Source: Allium sativum (taxonomy: Eukaryota; Streptophyta; Magnoliopsida; Asparagales; Amaryllidaceae). From it: 64,000 nucleotides of DNA. Where the stretch lies: the NCBI GenBank assembly GCA_030737875.1, contig CM060920.1, positions 483,630,861 through 483,694,860 of the forward strand, written 5' to 3'. The notes below the pieces were generated by a model that saw only the letters and a list, made by a program, of their open reading frames with translations, did no database searches and had not been told where the DNA came from. Shown here one piece after another: positions 55,552 through 64,000 of the stretch (the stretch's first letter is position 1; each line of letters starts with the position of its first letter). Position numbers and translations under genes: made by a program.

Positions 55552-58500
55552 TGTAACGACCCGTATTTTCAACGATATTATAATTAATTTATTTAATTAT
55601 TTATATAGTGATTTAGAGAATCAAATGGTCGTTTAATTAAATAATATTGAATATTTTATTAATATAAATAATAGAATAATATATTTAATTCAGAAATAAT
55701 CAGAAATAGTAGAATTCACAATATGGTGTGAATTGGGAAATTCAAAATATTTAATTCAGTTTAAAATTGAATTAGAATAATGAATATATTATTTAAACGA
55801 AGTTTGAACGGATAATTATATTATAATTATGATCGAGCTCGTAATGGCGCTGTAGTTCGCTATTTGGCGATTTTAACTTCCACTGAATATACAGGGTCCA
55901 TTTTAAATCGGATTTCCGTGAAACAAGAAACGTTCAGAGCTGGTGAAGTTTATTTTTCTAATGGAACAGAAAAATCGGGATTTCATCGTGTAGATTTTGA
56001 TTTATGTCCAAATCAAATTTTCAAATAGTCGCTATGGAATTCCTTTATAATTTATATTGATTTATTTATATTTTAAAAGGATTTAAATATAAATCGAATA
56101 TCAATATAACTGGGAAATTGGAAATATCAAATTATAAATCCAATTGGAGGTGTATGATATTCTATTGTGAATATATACGATAATATTTATTTTTAAATAT
56201 ATAATTTAATTATTTTTAAATATATTTAATATTTAAATTGGATTATTTAGAGCTTTAAAAATAGCCAGTTTTGCAAACGACCTCCGTTTTTGACGAAACT
56301 AATTTTGTTGGATCCGTAATATTAAATTATTGTTAGATTCCAAGTTTCATGATTTTTAGGGTCACTGTGTGGCCGTACAGATATTTAATGTGAAAAACAG
56401 TCAGTATTTTGATGGTTAAAAATAAGTTGTGTGAGCAAACGGAGTCGGAATTCGACGAAACCAATTTCGTTGGGTCTATAATGTCAAACTGTAACTACAT
56501 GTCCATTTTCGTGATTTTTTGATATCATGTGTGATCGTGGGGATTTTTAAACAATGAACAGAGGTTACAATCCAATATAAACTAATATAAAAATCAAATA
56601 AAATAATATAAAAATCTACCTATAAATATTCAACTTCCTTCGAATCTAACACTTACTCCTCTGGTCAAAATATCTTACGCCGCTAGCAGGAAGAATTTCA
56701 ACAGTGAAATTCAAAGTTCAAAAATCCATATTAACTCGAATTAAACCCCATAAATCATAAAACAAATATTTTCGCGATCAGTGTGGCTTGTTGTTCAATC
56801 TGGTGTGATATTTGGAAGGTGCGCATGCGTCTTTGGGCAGCTGGGTTTCGATTGCTCCACCTAAGGCTTGTAAATACCGGAATTATAGACATAGATGAGT
56901 GATTTGAGTGGTAGCATGGTATTTGTAGTACGGAAGTGGTTCGTTTGGGTGTTTTTGTGTGAATTCGGTGATGAAGATTGACGTGCGATGTACATGATTG
57001 AAGCGCTGGGATATTCATCGCAGGGGTGAAAGTGTTGTCGAGTTTAACCAAAATGGTATGGGTAGAAAGAGATTTCGAAGGAGGGAATTTTGGTTTGTGT
57101 CGTTTGATTTATGGTCGATTAAAAATGGAGTTTGGATTTTTCGATTGAAATGGAAATGGCAAGAGAACTCGCGGTGGAATTACTGGAGATCGGGGAAGAT
57201 GGAGTTGAAAGGGAGCGGGTCTGTTAATTGAAATGGGCTTGGGACTTAGGGTGAGGCCCGGATTTTTATTTGTTTAATGTTTAAACTAATTTCAATAGTG
57301 TATTAAATTAGAAAATGTATAACTATTTCATACATTGTCAGAATTTCGAACGGCCATATCCGTTAGGATCATATGGACGACGGCTACGATTGGAACTAAT
57401 CGGGAGTGGATTGGAGCTTGTTACAATTTATAGTGAAATAAATTGTCAGAATCAAATCAAAGATAGTTAATCGTCATTTATCGATAACTATCCAATGTGA
57501 GTAAAACTCACCAACTCTACCAGTTCATATTTTTATAATGTATTTTTAGAACTGATAAATGATGATTGATTGCTATGTGTTGACTATTTGGTTGAACTAC
57601 TAATTGATTGGTTGAAAATATCGATATAGTTATATATATATATATATATATATATATCGTTAATCAAATATTGATTCTGTTTATTAGAATATTTCATATT
57701 GAAATGAATTTGATGTGAATTATATTGTGTAATATCTGTGGATGCAGGGAAACAAGTCGGTGGGATCCAACTGGATTCCTCAATATTTTTAATAATGTTG
57801 TTTTTATATATTGTGATATATGATGTGATATATAATCTGTTGTTGATTATGTGTGTATAGATGATACTGATCATGGTTATTTGGTATTTTAAATACCGTA
57901 AGAAATACTAGGATGTGGAAAAAGGGATTTTCAAAGTATATTTTGAAAATAAATTATTTATATAAAATCAATGGATTTTATACATAAAAGGAAAAGGATT
58001 CCATAAAAGAAAATAATTATAAAATCAAAGGATTTTATAAACGGAAATATTTGTAAAACATTTACAAGTATAATTAAAAAGGAAATATTTATTTCTTAAA
58101 TAAATATAATTGAAAATAAATATTTATTGTTAAATAAATAGAATTTAAAAGGAATAGTTATTTAGAAAATACATAGTATTTAAAAGGAATAGTTATTTAG
58201 AAAATAAATAGAAAGAGAAAAGGAATATTTATTTAGAAAATAAATAAGATATTATAAAAGGAATTAGAGTTAATCAAATAGAGTTAATCCAATAGAGTTA
58301 ATCGAATATTAGTTATTCGATTAGAGTTAATCCAATAGAGTTAATCGAATATTAGTAATTCGATTAGATTTAATCAAATAGAGTCAATGCAATAGAGTTA
58401 ATCGAATATTAGTTATTCGATTAGAGTTATTCGAAAGGAGTTATCGAATATTAGTTATTCGAAAGGAGTTATCGAATATTAGTTATTCGAAAGGAGTTAT

Positions 58501-61239
58501 CGAATATTAGTTATTCGAAAGGAGTAATCGAATATAGTTTATTCGAAAAGAGGTTATCGAATATTAGTTTATTCGAATAGAGGTTAACGAATATTAGTTT
58601 ATTCGAAAGGAGTTATCGAATATTAGTTTACTCGAAAGGAGTTATCAAATATTAGTTTATTCGAAAGGAGTTATCGAATATTAGTTATTCGAAAGGAGTT
58701 ATCGAATATTAGTTATTCGAAAGGAGTTATCGAATATTATTTTTTCGAAAGGAGTAATCGAATATGGTTTATTCGAAAATAGGTTATCAAATATTAGTTA
58801 TTCGAAAGGAGTTATCGAATATTAGTTATTCGAAAGGAGTAACGGAGTATAGTTTGTTCGAAAGGAGTTATCGAATATTAGTTATTCGAAAGGAGTTATC
58901 GAATATAGTTTATTCGAATAGAGAGAAAAGAGTAAATCAAATATGGCTATTCGAAGAAGAGAATTAATCAAATATTAGTCATTCGAAAGGAGTTAATATA
59001 ATATAGTTTATTCGAATAAAGTTAAAGGAGTTAACCGAATATAGTTTATTCGAAAGGAGTTAATTGGTAGGAGTTAATTGATTAGAGTTAATCCAATAGA
59101 GTTAATCGAGTTAGAGTTAATTGAAAGGAGTTAATCGAGTGGAGTTAATCAAATAGAGTTAATATAATAGAGTTAATCAAATAGAGCTAACTAATAAGAG
59201 TAAATCGATTAGAGTTAATCGAATAGTGTTAATTGAATAAAGTAAATTGAATATGGCTATTCGATGAGAGATTATCAAATATAGTTTATTCGAAGGAAAG
59301 AGTTATCGAATAGAGATTTATTCGAAAGAGATTTACGTAAGGAAGTTTGGTAAAGGTTTAAAAGGTGAACCTTGTCTGTTTCGAAGTTAGAAATGTTGTT
59401 CAGTTAAGGTCTGGGTGGTAGTTATACCCCAACTTGATTGGCATTGTTTTTAACTAAGGAATGGTTAAGGTTCGACAGTGAAGGTTGGTTAAGTGAAATT
59501 AGTTAATAAGTGTAAGGTTTTGAGTTGGCTTAGCGATGTTTTATTTAAACATCTGGTTAAATCCAAATGTAGGAGTTTTGGAAATGTTTTCCAAATAAGA
59601 ATCAGGGATATTTTCTAATATAGAAAATAAGAAATGGAAACGTTTTCCAAAGTTAATAACGTATATTTTCTAAAATTAGAAAATAAGGATTTGATGAATA
59701 AATGGAAACGAGAAATAGGGAAATTCATAATTGTTGATTGATGATTGATCGATAAAATTTCCATCTGGAAATAATATCGTTGTTTGCACACGTGTTTTTC
59801 TTTGATAGTTAACCCACCGACTATCGAAGTTTTTGACCATTTTTCCGTCGTTAATACGGAGAGACAGGGATCATATTCATTATCTAAAAACCACTCTTTA
59901 TGGGCGTTAGCGTTGCGAACAACGATGATGAAGATAATTGAAGACGGAGTTATGCAAGGACTATTCTGTTTATAGAATAGTACCTTCGGTTTGTCCAGTC
60001 CCAGGACGACCTGTATGGAAGAATGTCTAACAGAGTATATTTAATAGATCGTGTAAGTTGATTTCTTCAAACGTATATATGTTTGGTGGCGGAGGAATTC
60101 GTTTCTCTTAGATGTATGCCCGTTGTTTTTTTGGGGAAATCAAATTCTGATTTGGCGGGTATGACGATGTGACATTCAAACTGAATAAATGTGTGATTTG
60201 TTAAAGATAAGCGTGGCCTCTAGCCTTACAACTGGGAAATGACAAAAATCGGGCAGGCAGCATGGCTAAGTGGTTGGCTGCCAATTAGGGTGTATTATCA
60301 CCTATCTAGAGATATTCATTTCATTCTATAATCTATTGTCGATGTTGTCCCATTCGGGAAACGGTTGTTGATCCCAATCGTTGGTGATATACATTCGATA
60401 CACTCAAGCGAAATGAGTGGTCGATCATGTGTGGCCGGGTTGCAAGATGTTCTTGTTTAACCCATTGTATTCCTCTCTAGAGGTACACTATCGGAAGGTG
60501 GTTCCATACCTTGTCATAGTTGGAAATACATTACCCAATAAGTGCTCGCAGTTTTGATTGTATACTATATATGTGGAACGTGAGATGAAAGCGTTCTGGA
60601 AGATGACTATTATATTGTAGTTGATAGACACTATTATAATATCAAAAGAGTTTTGAAACAAAAGATCATTGTTTCTTTCAAAATGATTTGAAAGTTAAAT
60701 CAAATTGATTTGGATTCTCATAAAGGAAAAACCCGTTCCGTTATACGGCGTGATCTTATGAGATATCGTCTAATTGCTCAAACTATTTTTAATTGATTTA
60801 ATCACACCAGTCCCATGACTGGCCCAGAGTTTATTTTGTTTTGTTTTCCCTAAACTCTTGGGTGCCCAATTTTGTACGGGCAGTCAAGTAGTCACGATTT
60901 TACAGATATACTTGGAGAGCTTGGAGCAGGTGGCTTCAGGATTATATAGCTATTGTTTATTCCACTGTGTTGTAAGTGTTGTACTCTAATAATGTTACTG
61001 TATACATATACTGATTTTATTTCAAGGATATGTTATCCATTATATGTTGTTCGTTCCGCTGTGAGATTCGTGTTACTCTGATGTTGTATGTTCTTCTTCT
61101 TCTTCTATTATAAGTTTCTATCTTATCTATCCTCACCCCTTTGTTTTCTTTCAAATAGTTTTTTGGTTTCCAGTGTAATTTGGGTTGGATTTGTGTTATT
61201 TTGTCAGCTCAAATTATACCGGAATTTTGGGACACTACA
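55552..61239 (+). repeat. 3' LTR of LARD-B (5688 bp)
   Basis: It matches 48408-54046 throughout, with TATA at 56621-56628, a (TA)n run at about 57631-57657, a minisatellite (58262-59335) and a hairpin block (60822-60880). Open frames (for example 58764-58967, translated repeats) are not genes. Confidence 0.93.
58262..59335 (+). repeat. 28-bp minisatellite in the LARD-B 3' LTR
   Basis: Same array as in the 5' LTR, about 75 bp longer overall, with the same 28-bp unit. Unit order is largely the same, so the array was already present when the element inserted. Confidence 0.85.
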
Positions 61240-61244
61240 TGTGA

Positions 61245-61556
61245 GAGGACTAGGTTTTGGTGTACTTCCATCCCAAACGGGTATTTATTCGAGTAATTCA
61301 AAAAAAGTGACTGTATTAGAAAATCAAGTGACTCATTTGTCGGCTTGAGTAGACAAGCTAGCTAATTTGGTTATGACAGTAAGTTTATATATATATACAC
61401 ACTTAATTAGCCATTATTTGAAAGTGCAATATGTGCTTATGAATCATCGAGTCATCTCCTGCACTTTTACAGAGAAGAAGTGATGATAATATGGCGGAAA
61501 TGGGGACTTCTCATACTCAAACTCCTCATACTCAAATTCATACTCAAACTCCTCAG
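61245..61556 (+). pseudogene. TNP1-like gene, exon after LARD-B and a short HTQTP-repeat exon
   Basis: The split exon resumes with RGLGFGVLPSQTG, completing the motif FGNEHRGSV-RGLGFG typical of plant Transposase_24 proteins, with an unchanged frame. A coiled-coil-like stretch (KKVTVLENQVTHLSA) ends at a TGA (61346-61348). The exon border is a GTAAGTTT donor at 61379. A second exon, 61473-61556 (acceptor TTTTACAG), encodes RRSDDNMAEMGTS and repeats of HTQTP, and ends at CAG before a GTTAGA donor. Confidence 0.65.
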
Positions 61557-62814
61557 GTTAGAATATATAATTTTATCTTATAATTTGTTAGAAAAATAAA
61601 CTATGTTCACATGTTTGGTGCAAGGAGGCCATAGTGCCATTTTAATATTATGTTTTCCACTATCACAAAAGTCTCTAGATATCATTCCTTCTCACGCTTT
61701 GTTTCAGAAAAGGAATTCTATGTTTCTAAATGATGTTGCGGATATGGCTAAATGCACATAAGAGTGTGCATCAAAACTAATCACTTAATTAATGCATCAA
61801 AGGATGAGTTGAACAAAAAACCACTCTTAATTGGAACCATTACTGGGAACGAAGGTACACAGCCAGGTGTTAAGTAAAAAGTAGAGAGATTTCCACATCT
61901 AGTTTCGACAATGTCCGTCAATAAGTAAACATGATAAACCCCTTAATTTCTTCAAGCGAGTCAAAACTGTACACATGTTGGTAGACCAAGACCAGCTCCA
62001 AAATATCAAAGACTCCGCAGTCTTATTCACATATATAATTGTATTATCATCACTGCTTATTTTTTTCTTATTTAGTATTAGAATGTAATGAGTGATGTGA
62101 CAGGTAAAATATTCAGTTAACTGGCTACACTTCTGCATATAATCCCTCGAATTAACTTACTGTTGTTTCAGGATTTTTTTGCGTGAAATTAACTAATTTA
62201 GCCTTTCCTTCCTTCCCAGTAGACATGAATTAAATATCAAACCTACTAATAGTGAACTCGAAAATGGGGAAGAACGATCTGTGTGTGTATATATGAAACA
62301 AGCAATATCAAAAATACAACCGGCTGCAGCCATATCTAAAGAGGGCATTAATTAAATTTATAACTATTTTATCACTTATAAGTGCCACTTTTTTGTTTTG
62401 GGTATGTTATGAAGTACTGTTTTATCCTTTCTGCCTCTAGTGTTAAAATTGCTGCAAATCATGTTTGAATTATGAGAGACTCGATCTCTTTTGTGTAACA
62501 TATAGACCTTTCTAGAATACTAATCTAAAACTTGTTACTGGTCACCATTTTCAAGAACATGTTCTTGAACATCAAATTAACAAGTTAAAGATGGCAAAAT
62601 AATTGATCATATGTATGATTATCGTTTGGGTTACACTAATAAACCGGACCAATGCATCATACGATTTTGTTTGGGTTATAGTAAAGTATGAGTATTACTG
62701 TTTTGCTATTGTGAGCACTTTCTGCCAATTTGTTAAACTACTTGTGTTTAAGCATATGATAAAGGATGCTGAGTGTGGGGTGACTATTAAAAACTGCTTA
62801 TTTTTTTCTTGCAG
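61557..62814 (+). other. Intron of the TNP1-like gene
   Basis: AT-rich, with no coding homology seen in any frame. It ends at a good acceptor (TTTTTTTCTTGCAG, 62801-62814). Confidence 0.55.
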
Positions 62815-63117
62815 TTGCACCGCTTGAGTAACGGTCTGCATATTCAAGTTGATCGGGTTGCTGTAGATGTGGTGAAAAGGAAGTACAAGCTGTTGAGCTG
62901 GCATAAGAACGTAGTAGCAGAGGGGACGATAGCAAGTACTGATCCTAATGCTTCAGTGCATTTTGTTAAGCTTGGAGTAGATGCTTGGAAGGTATGGGTA
63001 AATGTTGCAGTGGAACCAGACCCCTTTCTGTTTAGGCCAAATTCGAAGATGTCCACTATCAAGGTGGTCGTTGGATCAGCAGTTGTGTGGCACAAGGACT
63101 TCATCTCCTTAGTCTAG
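62815..63117 (+). pseudogene. TNP1-like gene, last exon (TNP1/En/Spm-like C-terminal domain)
   Basis: A 100-codon intact frame runs from the acceptor to a TAG at 63115-63117. It reads LHRLSNGLHIQVDRVAVDVV, KRKYKLLSWHKNVVAEGTIA, a DPNASVHFVKLG segment, VWVNVAVEPDPFLFRPNSKM and VVVGSAVVWHKDFISLV. This matches the C-terminal domain of plant TNP1/En/Spm-type proteins (Transposase_23-like), which usually ends VGSxVAWP. As a domain it looks undamaged, but the exons before it have stops. No start of its own is obvious. Confidence 0.7.
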
Positions 63118-63608
63118 TATGATAGTACGTAGAATATATATTATATTAGTAGCCCCTACTGTTATGACACTTAATGTTTTGTGCAGCTATCAAGTAAACT
63201 TATCCGATCTTTTTGCTTGTGAATACTATGACTTCTGTAAACTTATCTAAGTCTTTTGGGATGTGAATATTATGACTACGGAAACTTATCTAAATCTTTT
63301 GGAATGTGGTATTTTATCTAATCTTTTCTGTATGCGCGATGTGAATGGTATACGTTAATGGTTTGTGGCTGCTACATCAATTTTTTTATTCGTAATTATA
63401 GTGCAATAGGCAATTAAGTTGTTAAATTAAATTTCACAACGAAAATAGTACGTTGTCAAAACCTATAGTGAAATTGTATGGTAGCATGACACAACGGGTA
63501 AAAACAGTTGCAAAATAATTTATTAAGCGGGCAAAATCACTTGTAATAAAGGCAATTACGACGTTAGAAGAACGTTGTTATAAATTATATTACAATGGTC
63601 ATAACTTG
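63118..63608 (+). other. 3' flank and probable CACTA subterminal region
   Basis: After the stop there is about 300 bp of AT-rich 3' UTR-like DNA with a repeated phrase (AACTTATCTAA(G/A)TCTTTTGG, about 63239-63302). From about 63430, motifs of the ACAACG/CGTTGT type occur in both directions (about 63435, 63451, 63491, 63572), a usual feature of CACTA ends. The terminal repeat itself is not present before the LTR at 63609. Confidence 0.5.
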
Positions 63609-64000
63609 TGTAACAACCCGGAAAATCAGAAACATTTTAAAATTTTTATTTTGGCAATTTTAATGAATTTTGGATAATTAAAATGAATTATTTTAAATAA
63701 TAAAGACAAGAAATTTATTATGAATAGAATGTATATATTTATTTAAATTGAAGTAAGAATATAAATATTTATTTTTAACTATAAAAGGAAATGGAAATGG
63801 CGCGGTAGTTTGAAATTTCGATTTCAAATTTCAAATGAATGTACAGGATTCAAAATAAACCGGATTTTGGCGAAACCAAAAATATAAGAATCTGTTTGAA
63901 AATATCTTTCCAATGAATCTAAAAAATCCAAATTTCATAGCGGGAATAACAAGTTATGCCCAATTGAAAATTCAGAATAGTCGTTATGGAAATATAGCGC
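63609..64000 (+). repeat. Start of another LARD-A-type LTR, right end off-window
   Basis: It begins TGTAACAACCCGG and follows the first part of the solo LTR (14322 onward), including ATGGCGCGGTAGTT and AATTTCATAGCGGGAAT. It is not possible to tell from the window whether this is a solo LTR or a full element. Confidence 0.88.

Larger units (their letters stand above)
48408..61239 (+). mobile_element. LARD-B: complete giant-LTR non-coding retrotransposon (12.8 kb)
   Basis: TGTGA duplications (48403-48407 and 61240-61244) flank the element exactly. The 5' LTR is 5639 bp, the internal region 1505 bp and the 3' LTR 5688 bp, so LTRs make up about 88% of it. A primer site, a purine tract and matched TGTAACGACCCG...ACTACA ends show it moved as a retrotransposon. 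No gag or pol motif is found in the internal region in any frame, so it depended on proteins from another element. The first 77 bases of the LTRs differ at 4 positions by eye, so it is not recent. It inserted in an exon of the TNP1-like gene. Confidence 0.93.
21688..63608 (+). mobile_element. CACTA (En/Spm)-like transposon remnant, host of the later insertions
   Basis: About 7.9 kb in four pieces (21688-24948, 36331-37860, 47640-48402, 61245-63608) remain after removing three retroelements and one copy of each duplication. It carries exons of a TNP1-like gene: a Transposase_24-like part and a C-terminal TNP1/En/Spm-like domain. After the gene, 63430-63600 has short ACAACG/CGTTGT motifs in both orientations, as in CACTA subterminal regions. 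Terminal CACTA repeats were not found: the right end is cut by an LTR at 63609 and the left by LARD-A. It could instead be a host gene domesticated from such an element. Confidence 0.6.

Noticed and set aside
1..64000. tRNA, rRNA or other classical RNA genes
   Set aside because: No cloverleaf or rRNA-like sequence noticed; the tRNA-Met matches are only 12-base retroelement primer sites.

Overview
This is nuclear DNA from a flowering plant. It is AT-rich, has no intact host gene that I recognise, and consists almost entirely of transposons nested inside one another. Plant origin is shown by Ty3/gypsy chromoviruses with initiator-tRNA-Met primer sites (TGGTATCAGAGC), a plant L1-type LINE with a DUF4283-like ORF1, and a gene of the plant En/Spm (CACTA) TNP1/Transposase_24 type. 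The species cannot be told from the sequence.

Layout. (1) Bases 1-21687: a minus-strand retrotransposon with giant LTRs of about 6.2 kb and no gag-pol ('LARD-A'). Its 3' LTR runs off the left edge. Its short internal region holds a decayed LINE (about 3600-8530). Its 5' LTR is split by a complete 6218-bp solo LTR of the same family (14322-20539, TSD GGGTG). (2) Bases 21688-63608: about 7.9 kb of a CACTA-like transposon carrying a broken TNP1-like gene on the plus strand, opened by three retroelements. (3) 24954-36325: a decayed minus-strand chromovirus with 3.1-kb LTRs (TSD GCTAT). (4) 37866-47634: a younger minus-strand chromovirus with 2.5-kb LTRs (TSD GGAAC), which splits an exon. (5) 48408-61239: a complete plus-strand giant-LTR element ('LARD-B') with LTRs of about 5.65 kb around a 1505-bp internal region without coding sequence (TSD TGTGA), which splits another exon. 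(6) 63609 to the end: the start of another LARD-A-type LTR.

All coding sequences are broken. The two chromoviruses keep recognisable gag, protease, reverse transcriptase, RNase H, integrase and chromodomain segments, but each has stops and frameshifts. The TNP1-like gene can be followed exon by exon across its retroelement insertions, because the target-site duplications give exact junctions; it has at least three in-frame stops.

The most interesting material is in the non-coding retroelements. LARD-A and LARD-B are different families with the same odd architecture: LTRs four to six times longer than the internal region. They share a U3 module and, about 330-400 bp before the LTR end, a pair of overlapping potential hairpins kept by paired substitutions. 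The LTRs of the older chromovirus carry two tandem stem-loop cassettes whose closing stems differ in sequence but still pair. These are candidate structured RNA or cis-acting elements; pairing was judged by eye, with no folding program or database search.
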